A DNA stretch of 64,000 nt from Heterocephalus glaber (GCF_000247695.1 NW_004624743.1:4739201-4803200); one strand, 5' to 3'. Shown: positions 33,900 to 47,469, counted from the first letter of the stretch. Numbers and translations are program-made. Notes: a model not told the origin generated them from the sequence alone.

Positions 33900-35250
33900 G
33901 TGCGAGTGCTAAGTGGGAGTAATTCCCCTTTCCAGTAAATTGTAATGATATTCAATTGTTCTCTCATATTTTGTGTCTATTTTGAGCTGCAATGTTTTTC
34001 TGAGAAAGCATCCCTGGAATCTGCTATCGCTAAACAGGAAGGTACTCAGCCAGTCTAATATCTGCTTTCCGATCTCTGAAAGCAAATGCCCTGAATATAC
34101 AATGAGGAGGGTAATGTGTAATTAAAAATCATGGGCCCCACTGCAGAAGGTGGTGTTTCTTTCCCATGACAGGGGTCACAGTGGAATATAAACTAGAGAT
34201 TTTACAAATGCACGTAGATAGATAACAGTCCTGCTCCCCTAAATGATCTCAAAGAGCTCCTTAAACAATGAACTTCATATATAATGCTATGCATGATTTG
34301 TGAAATGCTGGAGAGTTAAATCATGGCAGCTCATTGCTTGTGCACCCCATTTGGCTCTGCGGTCTTGGCTCAGTGTCTGACATAAGTCAGCACCTTGACA
34401 GATAAATGACATTTGTTTAATTTAAATGACAATAGTCATGCTGCCTTTTGTTCTAAAGCACTATGAGGTTAATTGAGCAGATATGAAAAATTAGCCAAGC
34501 TAAAACTGTCTCTGCTGTAAGTCTTAATTCAGAGGATCTCCAATTTATTTCTTTTGTTCTGATAGACCGAACCGTGGAGCTTGTTTAAGGGATAAAATCC
34601 TAATGACGACAACCCAACTTTAAAATTTTTTATAAGTAAGAATTTAAGCATAGTCAAATTTAACAGATTTCAAATTTTGACCGTGGAAAAATAACCTTTA
34701 TATGGAACCTATTTATGTCATTTCACAGAAAAAAAAGCATTAGGGTAAGTCTTATCAGCAACTTTTAATTTGCAAGTTTGTGCCCGACTTTCAAAACCAT
34801 TTTACACCAACTATAATCTTAGATTCATGAATACACAGATCTTTTCTGCTTTATATAGATGACAGTGCATTGGAGACTTGGTATCTTATAGCACAGTAAT
34901 TAAGGCCGCAGCTATTGTGTTTCCATATCCTACATAATTACAGAGGTGAGTGGAACATTTCTGCAGAGGATTAGCTTAATTTATCAAGCAGCGACTGTTG
35001 TGGAATAAATGAACAGAGGCTCTTTTAGCTAAATTGTTTCTCCTCCTCTACCCATGAAGTATAAAGGGCTGAAGAGGAGGATTTACTGTAGCCCAAGGAG
35101 ATCTGGCCCTCTATTAAGTGCAGCCACCAAAGTGGGGAGCTCCAAGGAAGAGTAGGACTTGGAGGGTGCAGGGCTCCATAGCCCTCTGTAGCTCTGCCCT
35201 GCAAATCCATTTCCTTTCCTCCTGAGGTCAAATTTACATGTACATAGAAA
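33900..35250. promoter_or_regulatory. Repeat-free block; candidate conserved non-coding element
   Basis: About 1.35 kb with no visible transposon, balanced composition and dense homeobox/POU-like words. Examples are gtgtaattaaaaatcatggg, gaggttaattgagcagatat, tgacagataaatgacatttg and attagcttaatttatcaagc. No open frame of note. The combination of repeat avoidance and AT-core motifs is what developmental enhancers look like, but conservation was not measured. Confidence 0.3.
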
Positions 35251-35295
35251 GCATATCTGACATATGGATTATGTATTAAATTTAGAGATGTTTTG

Positions 35296-35365
35296 TAGTC
35301 AGAAGTACATTTGGAAATTTCTTAAATATATAGTCAGAAATACATTTGGAAATCTCTTAAATATA
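35296..35365. repeat. Tandem duplication, two copies of 35 bp
   Basis: tagtcagaagtacatttgga at 35296 recurs as tagtcagaaatacatttgga at 35331. The whole 35 bp unit is repeated with two differences near the middle. Confidence 0.9.
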
Positions 35366-35606
35366 TATGAATCTCTTAACCCTTGAAGGCTCAAAAAGCA
35401 AAGATTAGCTTTTTTATTATCTTAATGTGGTATTATATACTTTTTGTAATATATTCTTATAGATGTATTTAATATTTTTTCATGTGTACAGATATTTTTC
35501 TCATGAACCTGAGTTGATTTTCTAGAAGACAAAAATACTTGTAATAATTATACAAGTACTTCTGGCTTACCACTTGGATTAAGTTCCTAGTATAAAAGAG
35601 AATTTA

Positions 35607-35710
35607 GGCCAGGGATTTAGCTCAGTGGTTCTGACACCTGCCTCGCAAGTGCAAGGTCCCGAGTTCGATCCCCGGTGCCAAAAAATAAAAAATAAAAAAT
35701 AAAAAAAGTG
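35607..35710 (+). mobile_element. ID SINE with 12 bp target-site duplication
   Basis: ggccagggatttagctcagt ... gagttcgatccccggtgcca, then an (A)nT-rich tail. aaagagaattta is exact at 35595-35606 and 35711-35722. A and B boxes are intact and CpGs are retained (cctcgcaag, cccgagttcgatccccgg), so it is young. Confidence 0.94.
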
Positions 35711-35722
35711 AAAGAGAATTTA

Positions 35723-38700
35723 ATCTGGCTACTGCTGTTAATTCAAGCAGAAGTTCTAAATGAATGAAGTAAAAAATAGGCATTGGATAAATTTGAAGAC
35801 TAATTTTCAAAAGTATGTTGTCTGTGCAAACACAACAAAAGCAATATTCACTTTATTTTGGAATTTATATTGATTTTTTAAATGATTGTCTGCTCTAGAA
35901 AGCCAAGAAACAAATAGAAATACATTTTGTTAAGTTCTTTTTAAGTCTGCATTTCATGATTCATGATCTAAGCTAAAAGTTCAAAAATATTCCTGTGATA
36001 CAATTAACAATGACTTTTCATTGTTTAAAGTTGTTAATTATGAAATATTTTAGCTTTTTAAATACATTTGTAATTTCCCTAGTTAACAGAGTGAAGCCAA
36101 GCTGATAATGTAACTTAATATATTGCATTGATGCCAGAACTTTATTAAAGTTACTAATAAGATTTTAAAATCTCCTATCCTCAACCTATCAGATAGAGTA
36201 GTGCCTCCCAGAATAAAGGTATGCTTACTGAGTCTGAAACACGGAAAGCCTTCCTACACAAGGTATGCCCAACACAGGCTCTGAGGACTCCTAGCCTCAA
36301 TGAGAAAATTTTCCAGACTGAATGCCCATGCTTATATAGCTGAGAGGGCTTTGAAAGACTGTGGGCATATGACTGCTTTTCCCCAAATATGTTCATACCT
36401 CTACATTAGTACAGGAAAGAGAATTTTCATTTGTATTCCTTAAAATTTATTCATGGTAAAGAAAAATTGTTAATCATTCACTAGTGCCATGGGCATCTGT
36501 ATCTGTAGAAACTTATTTATGACCAGATATGTATTGTTCCTTTTGATTAGAAAAAAATCTAGTTTCATTAAAATGCAGGATATTTATATATACTGTCAAT
36601 AAGCCAATTAGATGAAAAAGTTACAATAAAAGAGGTATTTTTCATCCAGGAAAAAAGAAGTAAACTAGTATAAAGGACACAATAAATGAGAATGAAAAAT
36701 AAACAAAAAGCTAGGAATTCAATAAAACTCTGAACAAAAGAAAACACACAAAAAAGAAAATCTTGGTTATAATGATTCAAACTTTGTAAAATGTCAATTG
36801 ACCTCATATTAATTTCACATTAATTATAATAATGCTTCACTCACAATAGAAGTGCATTTTTCTGGGCCCCAAATAAATTGATTTTAAAATTCATTCAGAC
36901 CGATGAGTATGTAAGAACACCCTGGAGGACACTGAGCAGCTACAGCAGGTGAGGAACTGAGAATTTTGTATTCTCGTGGTAAAGTATCTCATGCCACACG
37001 GACATCGGCAAGGTGGGGAATGGAAGGTCCCCTTTCATGTCCATCCTCTGTAACATAATTTTCCAATCATCTGTTGACAGAAATGCCTGTGTGGGAGTTT
37101 GGGATTCAGTTACTAGAAACTCTGTGGAGCCCAAACTGAGGAAAGCTATTTTGAGAGAGCAGATCCATGAGCAAACAGCAAAATAAACAAATGAAGTAGC
37201 AGCTCTTGATGTGAAAACCCTTCCACCTCCTCATTCTCTCCTCCATAACACCGTTTAGTGTTGGTCCTGCCACCAGCACTGTTTGCCAAGGGACCAGGAA
37301 GGAGTTGCTCCCACTTGTGACAGGAAAACAGGCCCCACACCGTAGTCCTGGAAGTGGTCTCCTCATTGTCCTGAAGTTGCCCTCTCAGTGATAATCTGGG
37401 AGCAGTCTTGCCTGAAGGGCATCCAGCGTAAGACAAGTTTGTCCGAGTTACTGGAGCAGGCTTGTGGGCCTCCTCCTACAACAGATCTTGTTAGCTACAA
37501 AATTCAACTCCACTCCCACTCAACCACAATCTGAGTGAAGTCCTGACTTCCTGGGATCTATTCTGCCTGCACAGATGGACCTGCAGATCTGGTTCATAAA
37601 GCTAATAATGAATGTGTTTCTAAATACCAAGAAGACCAACAAACCCACTGAAAAGTGAACATAATGTCAAGCTGTGCAGTTCACATAGTATCTCCAAGAC
37701 AATAAAACCATGCTTACTCTCTCAGTATAATTCAAATAAAAATGAAAGTGCCATTGATATTCCCTATCTGAGCTATCAAATTTAGAACATTCAAAAGTTC
37801 AATATCATAATACTGCTTCACAGGGAAACAGAAATTTTGATACTTCTGGTGAAAATGCAAAAGAATATAGACATCATTAAGACTGCAACACTTAGCTAAA
37901 TTGTGTATGAATCTTACTTCTTCCAATTTACTCAGACCAGTGCCCAAAACCAAAAAATATATTATATATGTGATCATTCACCTTCTCAAGAGCTTTGAAA
38001 ATATAAAATTTTGACTATTAAGGGTGAGATAATCTTCAGAAAATACTATAAGCAAAGAAACTCTAAGCTGGTTTTGGTGATAATAATGACATTTATAATC
38101 TCAGCATTGTGGTTTTAGGATAAAAGTAATAAGCAAATATAAAATTAAATACATGGTAGGTGTCAAGGTTGATATATGAAAAGCAAGAACCAAGCATTTA
38201 TTTTTATGGACTATATTTCAGAGTTACCAAAGTTATTTGGTACGAAAAAGCTCTTCTTTATAAAAATAAATGTTGGCTAATAAATGCAGAGGAAAGAAAA
38301 AATACATATATGCAATTCATGAGAATTGAAATACTAGATTAGGGTGACTAGGAACTAATTTTATCATCTCTTAAATCTGTGAAAATCAAATGTTCCTCCT
38401 TGTATGAAATAATTAGAGGTACATACGTTCACCTTGGATGATTTTTCCTGAGAAAATTATCACAGCGCTAAATCTGTCTATGTACAGAAAATTTTGGGTC
38501 CGAAGAGAACCCATCAAGTGACCCAACAAGGGAGGATTAGGCAAAATCCAGAATTTGGAAATTCTGCTGGGCAAATGAGATAGTCATTAACAAGTGAATA
38601 CTGTGAACATAACAGGGTTTGGGAACACAGAGGATGAAAAGAAACTACTTTAGGGGCAGATTATCCACGTGCAAAACATGGAGTGGATGTGGATCTTGAT

Positions 38701-38799
38701 TTAATCAAACCAACCTTAAACATGTTGGTTTTTAAGACAATCAAGAATTTTTGGAAATTTATTACATCCTAATAAATGCAGGCATCAGGGATGTGACTC
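35723..38799. other. Three kilobases, mostly unassigned
   Basis: AT-rich for the most part. 36900-37620 has higher GC and several overlapping minus-strand frames (36940-37436), but they shift frame and match nothing I know. No transposon was recognised. Confidence 0.45.
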
Positions 38800-39045
38800 T
38801 GGGCTGATTCACAATGCTATGTGAGGATTAAGACCAGATGAGGTAGGTGCAAGAGACAGAAAGAGGGCTGCCATTGCTGCTTGCTGCCCTCTGCCTCCCT
38901 GCTCCGTGTCCCTCTGCCACACCACCCTGCCGTGGAGCCAGCCAACTATGAACTGAACCTCTACAAACTGTGAGCCAAATAAACCTCTCCTCCTTTACCT
39001 TTGGGTGCTGGGTATTTTGTCTCAGCAACAAAAATAGTAACTAAG
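38800..39045 (+). mobile_element. MaLR/ERVL-type LTR, 5'-truncated
   Basis: The 3' half is present: ggagccagccaactatgaac, gtgagccaaataaacctctc, gggtattttgtctcagcaac, tagtaactaagtca. The 5' TGT...CCCCC part is missing. Confidence 0.8.
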
Positions 39046-39215
39046 TCAGCAAATATATTTAAATAAATTTTTCATATATATCATATATAAATATATTTAA
39101 TATAATATTACACATCATATAAATAAAATATACAGTATATTATAGATATAGTATTGTATATTATATAGCATGCATATATTAAATATGTAAGTATATATAT
39201 ATATCCTGAAAAGTA
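39046..39215. repeat. Long AT-only low-complexity tract
   Basis: About 170 bp of nearly pure A/T built on tatatt and catatat words. Confidence 0.85.
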
Positions 39216-41399
39216 AAACATACAAAAAAGATATTGTTTTAAATAAATTGCTGATTGATGTTCACTGCTTAGCTAGTGATATTAGTAATAATATAGATTG
39301 ACATTAATGCGTTTTAAAACTTTTCCTTTTTATAACAAGTAAAAAACTACCATTCCACATGCAAAGGGCCCTGTCCACGATTTAACAGCTACTTTGCACA
39401 TTATCATGGTGTTCATGGGAGTACTACAGAGTGGATACTATGCTCTCTAAGAAAGTGGAAGGCTTAGAGATGTTAACTAATAGTTACTTTAGGAGGTAGG
39501 ATAAATACTTGTCCCAGGATCATCACATTTTATTATTTGCTTTGATTTAATATATGAGATGATAGATACAACATAATAGAAAAGTTTTCTACGTTGTGCT
39601 CCTCCTATAACACTTTTTCCTATAAGTTTTGCATCTCTAAATTAGTTGAATGACCTAAGTCACATGCCATTTTAACATGAATTTGTAAATAGAGGATAAG
39701 GCGTGACTGTTTCTTTGAGAATTTGAGCCCAAATCAACAATATTATATTTAAAGGTTTTTTTCTCCATTTAAATTTCTTATGATTTTGAATATACTTTCT
39801 CTTCCATCTCGATTCCTCCCATGATAATATGAAGCTTTATTTTCCCCTGTGACCTCAGAAGGTAGCAGCAATCACTCTTCATCTAACTAATTACCTTAGA
39901 GAGTGAGTCACAAACTGTTCTCCCTAACATTGTAGAATTCCCAGGGCACTCTTTAAAGAAGATTGAAATAGTAATGCTAGTCTCCAACCCTCCCTCTACC
40001 TTATTCTTATTTCAACACCTACTTTTCTGTTTCTACCTGTTTTATATATTCTTTTTATAAGGTTTAATTTTAACAATGATTCTGGGGCTATAATCATTTC
40101 CGGGTAAAACTGTAGCATAGAAAACTCGAAAACTGTTTGATTGCCATCTCGAAGGGAGGAGCATTTATGCTATAATATCTCTGGAGTGCCGACTCGTTGG
40201 CACGCACTTTGCTCAGAGTGGGGAAGAGAAAAAGAGGACCCAGCTGTAGAAATTAGGAAGACTCCATGGCCATGGAGAAACAAGAGTTGGACATGAGAAA
40301 AAGTTTGTTTTAGCAGAGGGAATTTGAGGCTCAGAATGGGAGAAGAATAAAGAAGGAATAAGAGAGAATTGGGCAAAAGGAAGCAAGGGAAGGAGACGTT
40401 AAATGAACACATGGTGACCATTTTGCTGGCCACGAAGGCAAGCAACTGTCTCCGATATATGAGGAGATACAAGTATGGAGATTTGAAAAGTGGAGGGAAG
40501 AAAAGTTTCCTTGACGTGGGTGTCCATGTGAATTGCACATTTAAGAAGTGGCACAGGTGTAAACGGAGAACAGTATCTTGGTTCACTTTTGCTCATAAAA
40601 CCAGGATTTAAAGAAAAAGTGCCAAACTGGTCGCCTCAGTTCTTCTTTTTTAATGCTCTCGCCCCTTCCTCAGCTGGAAAATGAGGAAACGAGAAAAGGA
40701 AAGATACAATCTGAGAAGGCAACTCTCTGGGGAAGGGAGACAGATGGTTTATCGCACTTCAAACATTTATTCTGGATCAATACTCGGCGCAGTTCTTCCC
40801 CAGTGCCTTCCACAAGTCTCGGGAATGAAAGAACATCGAATTAATGCACAAAAGGGTAAGGCATTCCATCACACAGGTACTAGAATGTGCATATATTGCC
40901 TTGAACAAACTGAAACCAACTTTTTTTAATTTAGATTTTGGAAGAGATAGGGCTTTCCGTAACCTTTTAAAAATGTATCAATGTGCATTGAAGCTATCTA
41001 AATATAAACTCACCATCTCAAATGAAAGCATATAATATAAAAAAGTTCCACAGCAATCTTAAAAGCCACTTCATTTTTCAAAATGACATCATTAAGTGTG
41101 TTTTTTTATTGTGTGTGTATGTGCATGCTCTGGCTGGCAATGTTAGTGACTGTACATTTCCAATCCATATGCAAAAGGTGAACTCAACAAAATACACCGG
41201 TAGGTGAAGGAATCTTGAAAGTTTAATGCTGTGTGTTACCAAATGTTTTCAGGAGATTTTTACTGAAACATGTCTTCTTCATATTATTTACACCATCCAG
41301 ACTGTTCTTTTTTTTTCTTCTAAATGAGAGAATAGAACAACATTGAATACAACAGAACGTTTGTCAGAACTTGCTAAGGAGAGCCAAGAGACCAACTAA
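39216..41399. other. Unassigned; overlapping open frames at 40170-41035
   Basis: Seven overlapping frames on both strands occupy 40170-41035, the longest 138 codons (minus). No domain or motif is recognised, and both strands are open equally, as in purine-rich DNA. A few CpGs occur near 40145-40200. Confidence 0.45.
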
Positions 41400-42560
41400 C
41401 TCAGTGCAGAACTACAGGTCTTTCACGGGCCTGATGGCAGCTTTTCTCGCTGATCAGGTGAGTGTCTTAGCAGGTATTTTGGCTAAGATGCCCCAGAGGC
41501 TGCGAACATCTCCACTCCGGAGTGGGGGCCAGCAAGCTCAGTGAATGACCGGGCACTGTGGTGGGCAATGAACACACTCCGGCCCCACAGCCCTGCACGC
41601 TTGGTGCGCGGAGCTGCTGTGTTAATCAGGAACACACGAAATTAGCAAACATAGGAACACTGAAAAGGAAGACGCTCAAACTAAGAAGCCAATGCTGACT
41701 CAATACAGAGAGGAGCCAGAGCAGATCAACACAAATTGGTTTAGTTAGAAAAAAGAGAGTGAACCCGAGTGAAGAGTCCGTAGGAAGGTAAGGGGACAAA
41801 CTTCATGCACATTCACTTGCCAGAAGAACAGGACTCACGGTGCCATCAGAAATCAAAAATATTTTCCCTACATATCTTACTGAAATTTTCTCTTCGGACA
41901 CATTCCTACTGACCCAGGATAAAACTTCTAGCTGGTCCCAGAGCAGTTTTGCTCACTCTTAGATAATAAGACATGTTCATTATATTTTAGCCAATAAAAA
42001 AGGAAAAGGCTCCTGCGTTGTAGTTAATATTTAGCACTGAGTATGATAATGCTATCAGAGATAATGCTTCTGTCTTCGCTACAGTCTGGAACAGTCGAGA
42101 AACGCGAACACTAGGAAAGGGATACGCTTGGCTCTTTCTGTATTTCCACCCTTGTGAAGAAGGAGGATCATTGCCCTAGTGTTCTTTCGAGTAGCGGCGG
42201 TGTTCAGTGGAATTGAAACAGGTTTAACGGATTGTCGTTTCTGCTCTGGAACTCTCCTTTGCTTGACTGCCCACGCAGAGCCTTTCTCACAAGGTCCGGC
42301 GTCGGAGAGACGCAGCTGCCACCTCCTTCACAGTGGGAAAGGTTGGAATGGTGTTCTATGTCTTCAGTGTGATGCTTTCATATTCCCAGGTGTGTGAGGT
42401 CAAGAGGGACATGGAGGATTGGGCAGCCCCTTTGCGTGTGCTGAGGGCTGAGCTAGCACCTAAGGTGGCCGGGGGACAACTGAGCTTGCTCCCACCGAGC
42501 ACGCTGCCCAAGAGGAGGCGCTGAAACCTGCACCACACTCACTAGAATTCTCCCGCCTTT
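41400..42560. other. GC-elevated, CpG-bearing unassigned patch
   Basis: Two sub-blocks (41430-41640 and 42070-42530) have more C+G and CpG than the region average (ctccactccggagtgggg; ggtccggcgtcggagagacg). A donor-like atcaggtgagt lies at about 41455-41465 and cccaggtgtgtgag at about 42385. It could hold a promoter or non-coding exon. No open frame is convincing. Confidence 0.3.
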
Positions 42561-43684
42561 TCATGCACAGGTCCATGTGAGGTACATAGACTTTGTGTTT
42601 GACTGCACAGTGCCATAAATTACATTAATTTTAATTTAATTTTCAGTATTTCTGTTGCTTTTCTCTATTAAAATACTGCAGGGATGAACTCAGGTTCCCT
42701 CTGTGATAAGCAAAAAACCTACAGCAAAGTTGTCATAAGAGAACCCTACAAAAATATCTTCTGTATAGCTAGGCTCAGAGTGGCTTCTGAGACCTCACTG
42801 AACTTTGAGGGAATAACACACAACAAAAACCTTCAGACTGATTGTCACCAGGAAGAATCTTCCACTAAGGTGTGAAGTTGCTTCTTACCTTCGATCAAAT
42901 AGCCTGTTCTGAATGTTGAGGTTGACACATCTCCTTTGCTACAGTGTTTGGATTTTGTTGTTCTGTAACAATGATTGCATAAGATTTACCTTCTGGTGGG
43001 TGTGTTGCTTTGAAATTCCCTAAAACATAGAGAAAAGTTGGCTTGAAGAAAATATCCAACTATTACTCTTATCCCCAAAAGAGAGAATCCTTGTCCGTCA
43101 TTCACTTCTAACCTTGCTGCAAACAGCTTCGTTTCTACAAATTCCAGACAGTTCACTAAGCTGTGTCACCAGGAGACTTTTACCTTCTTGAATCGTATCC
43201 TTCTCAGCTGCTGTTTAACTGTGGAGAACTGTGATCAGGTCACCCTACTTTGGTATGGTTCTCTAGCCTCCTTACTACCTTCATATTCTGTACGTGTCTT
43301 TCTGACAGTTCTCTTGAATTTGATGTCTATACTCTGCTTCATTACCTTGCAATATTGCGATCTGTCTTCCCTCTGGGAAAAGTAACAAATAGGATCCTTG
43401 TTGACTCCTAGTTCACACCTATGTTGGCCACAAACACATCTGCAACAACTCCTCTGATGCTGTTGCCAAGTGGTGTGTTAGCATCCACTCGAAATCCATT
43501 TTAGTGAGTCTTCCTGATTGTAGAAGTTAAAAATGTAACGGCTACCTTTCTCAGATTCCCTTTCAGCTAGGTGTAGGAATATGACTATGGATCTTTCACA
43601 CATAGGATCTAAACAAGAATACGGAAATAAATCAATTTTCTATGGTGCCATAAAATATACACAACATTAGTGGTTTTCTACTAC
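42561..43684. other. Unassigned, no feature seen
   Basis: No repeat or gene recognised. Confidence 0.5.
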
Positions 43685-44175
43685 TCCAATTTATATATGC
43701 ATGTTCATAGTGAGATGCATTAATCATAATAGCCAAATGGAAAAAGCAATCCATGTATTCATCAATGCATGAAGGAAAAAAACAAAACATTGGTAACATA
43801 AAAATGAGATATTACTAAGCCTTCAAAAAGGAAATTCTGTCATATGCTAGGATATGGATGAGCCTTGAGAAAATTGTTCTAACGGATCTAAGCCAGTCAC
43901 TAAAGACAAACACTAAAACTCCACTCAAAAAAGGTCTCTAAATGGGACAAATTCATTAAGACAGAAAACAGAATGGTGGTTGTTGTGGGCTGAGGAAGAG
44001 GAGAATGCAGAGTTGCTGGTTAATGGATATAAAACTCAGTTCATAAGATGAAGATTCCTGGAGATTGGGTGATGGATAATATGAATGTACCTGCTACTCA
44101 TGAACTGCACACCTGAAAACTGATAAGATGGTAAATTGTATGTTACTTATTTTTTGCCACAATTAAAAATTCTAA
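43685..44175 (+). mobile_element. Old L1 ORF2 3' end and 3' UTR
   Basis: Sense L1 order: atcataatagccaaatggaa, atgagatattactaagcctt, ggatatggatgagccttgag, agaatggtggttgttgtggg, then ctgcacacctgaaaactgat, ending in an A-rich stretch. Confidence 0.8.
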
Positions 44176-45059
44176 AGCTGCTAAAAGAATAATTCAAACA
44201 CAGACATAAAGTTTGTCCCTCAGAAATTTAGTTTGGGCACTGCTGGGAAAATTCAGGTGTATGTAGGTCCATGTTCTTTCCTAGAGGCTGGTGCAGAGAA
44301 TCTATTTCCTCAGAAATGGACCTAAGAGTCCTGTTCCTGTCCTCATTTCCTTCTCTTTGCAGCTGGAGTGGTGGCCCTTTACACGGAATCTCTCTGAAGG
44401 ACTTTACCTTGGCTGAGGGGAGAACTTTCACTGTGTAAGACCCATGTGGTCAGGTGAAGTCCGCCCGGATAATTCAATGTACTGCACCCATCTCGACCCC
44501 TTAACTTCAACCACATTGTCTGCCTGTTAATGATGGTAAAAGTAGCTCTCTGCCTCGGAAGTGTCCTGATTGCAGCTCAGCGTCTTGTTCCAGAAGCCAC
44601 GGCTAAGCTATGCTCCTCCGCAATATCCACCAATTGGATAAGCAACCAGAAGTGCTCACATATTAATTCTAGGGATTTCTTGTTGGTGTTTATTGATTAG
44701 GATTTTCTGTATAGAGAGTTGGATCATTTTTATATGGCAAATATAACATACATGTCATATAACAAATATGACAACAATAGAAATAATAACTTCATGGACA
44801 CACAAAGTCTATAGATATCAAGGTTGCCAGAAAATATTTTTAAATGACTGCTCATTTTAGTCAGAGGAAAATTTGAAGTGTTTTAATAATATAATTTAAT
44901 AATAATTGGAGTATTTTAATAATATTCTCCTTTAGGGAGAAGATAACCTATGGATCATGATGACAGGAAAAGTATTTTAATAATATCAGTCGGTCTCTCT
45001 GTAGAGACCATTTGTGTTGCCACACACAAATGATAATGATTGGAAAAATTAACAAAATC
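44176..45059. other. Unassigned; gtattttaataat words repeated
   Basis: 44880-44990 repeats a (g)tattttaataatat word three times around an L1-like piece (gagaagataacctatggatc) that recurs in altered form near 45940. The rest is unassigned. Confidence 0.4.
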
Positions 45060-46530
45060 ACATTTATAATAACAGAAAAATACTAGTAGCTAGGACCAAT
45101 GCTAACAAAATATGCACCAAAATTCTAGGCAAAATACATAAAATAATGAAAGGAAGAAAGAAAAACCCAATGAATGGGTGCTCGTAATTGCAACAGTTGT
45201 AACCCTTTCACCGTCTTCACTGCTGGATGAGCACTCGGGTGCAAATAAAATGTGATACAAAGCAAAATCCCTTTGAGCTTTATTTAGAAGATTCACAAAT
45301 TCTAAATTTATGAGGAAATAGAAATGATTGATCAGATCCAAGACTGAAAGAAGTAGGTAAGAAGAATGCTTGCACTGGGCCTAACAACTTTCTAGAAAAC
45401 ACGAAATCGCTTATTTCACTAGAAACAACAATTAGCAAGTAGAAAAGGACCTGACATTCCTGTACTAGAACTGATTCACAACAGAGTCAGCATGCAGGGC
45501 AGGGAAGATGGATGCATCTTTTTAATAACTGCAGCTAGAAAAATTGGATAATCAAATGAAAAATATGAGTCTTCTGATGCACAGCTATGCAAATATCGAT
45601 ATGAGGTGCACTGTCGGTGTTATAAGAAAGACTCCACAATAAAACCCACGGGAGTAATGCAAGGAAAAGGCCATCATCCTCTCTGAGTTGAAGGGAAGGA
45701 GTCTTAAATCAGTATTTATCCTAAAAGGAAAGGTTTAAGTGAAAAGCATTAGAACTAGAACTCATTTTCACAAAACCATCCATGAATAGAGAGGAAAGGC
45801 AAGCCACAGAGTAGGAAAAGACACTGATACTGTTAACAGATATTCTAAGAATATTGTAAAGGGCAAAATGAAAACGTGAGAATGAGATTTTCAATATTCA
45901 CCTTAGCAAAGACACCTAACGACTATGACCCCTTTAGGAAGAAGATAATCTGTGACTCACGATTACAGGAGAAGCTGCTTAACGTCACTTATAAGTTGAG
46001 AATTCAGTACATAGGTAGGGAAATTACAAATATAAGTATACATTGATAGCATCAAGTGTTCATGAGAATGTAACAACGGGAACTAGGCACCCACTGCCTA
46101 TGAGAGAAAAGCCATACACACTGCAGATGGAAACCAGTTTGCATCATCTAGTATATTTGAAGTTCTATGAATCCTATGAGCAAACATTTGCACTATAATT
46201 TAACAAAATGCAATTGTCCCAACTATTTGAAGTAGTGCAACAAGAATGTCATTTTTGTAATAGGCTGTAAACAAGAAACAGTCTAATGTCCAGCAAGAAT
46301 GATATATGTATATTCTCTTTATATATAATATGAATATATATGAAATATTATAATTTTAATTTGTAGTAATATAATTCAATGAAAATAAAGATAGTAAAAT
46401 AAATGATAAGTGAACGGCACAACACATTTGTTGAGTAAAGGAAAATAGAATCAAATTATTTCATCTATTTGTTTCAAACATCAGCAACATAAATGTATAC
46501 TTATTTTTGGGGAGGGCTCAGAAAATTACA
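45060..46530 (+). mobile_element. Old L1 ORF2 fragment
   Basis: Diverged sense-orientation L1 blocks: acaaaatcacatttataata, aaggcaagccacagagtagg, gttcatgagaatgtaacaac, cagtttgcatcatctagtat, aacagtctaatgtccagcaa. Frames are fully broken. The 45740-46320 part is the more certain. Confidence 0.55.
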
Positions 46531-47368
46531 ACTTGTTGCCATGAAGCTCAAGATAGAATTCCTTTTGCAGTGTAGGAAGGAAGTCATACAAATGCCCATT
46601 CCATGATAACTTACAGGTTCTGAATGTATACTTAAAGCACTTTTCTACAGGAGTAGAATAAATTCCTACTTTTACTTAAGGTAATCTTTAGAAACGGAAG
46701 TAAAAGTTGAAATTTCCAAGAGGAGTGAAGGCCGGAAAGAAAACTCTACAGAAAAAGCAAAATAAATTTTGAAAAATCAGAGTCTCAATAAATGCAAATG
46801 GAGATGTAATTTTAAGGTTAGTCATGAGCGAAATAATAAGCAAACAGCAAGAAAAGAGATCCAAAAGAATTGATCAAAGTGAAGCACAGAAGAAAATAAA
46901 TTGAGAGATTGAGAGGCAGCGGACATTCTGAAGAGGAGAAAAAAAACATGGAAGAGAAAAAATATTACCTCTGAATTTCACAGGCCTAATTAATGGAAGA
47001 CATCTCCTCCTCCAATCAGGAGTCCCAGTGAAACCCAAATTGTTAAATAAAAATTATCTATGTGTATCATATGTTTACATGAAACCTCAGACCACCACAA
47101 AGAGAAAAAATATCCTGTTTTCACAATGGAAGAAAGTGTCCTACAAATACATTGACACAGTTGTAGCTATAGATTTAGATACAAACTGATAAGTGTACTT
47201 TTTCCATATCTAAATTTATTGTCTCAACATATTTCAAAATTGTATGGTAAAATTGTAAAATAATGACTGGAAGTAATATGAGAAATTCTGCACAGTTTTA
47301 TTTTCAGAAAAGTAAGGAAAGACAATGGATTGAGATGATGTATCAAAATGGTCTTCAAAGATAATGGT
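46531..47368. other. Unassigned, no feature seen
   Basis: AT/purine-rich, nothing recognised. Confidence 0.5.
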
Positions 47369-47381
47369 TATGTTCTTTTTT

Positions 47382-47457
47382 TGGTACCGGGGATCGAACT
47401 CAGGATTTTGCGCTTGCAAGGCAGGCAGCGGCACCACTGAGCTCATTCCTTGGCCCA
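47382..47457 (-). mobile_element. ID SINE with target-site duplication
   Basis: ggtaccggggatcgaactca ... gcggcaccactgagctcatt. tatgttctttttt occurs at 47369 and again at 47460. Confidence 0.88.
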
Positions 47458-47469
47458 GGTATGTTCTTT

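Noticed and set aside
40170..40586. 138-codon minus-strand frame
   Set aside because: Several frames on both strands are open over the same purine-rich DNA, and there is no recognisable motif.
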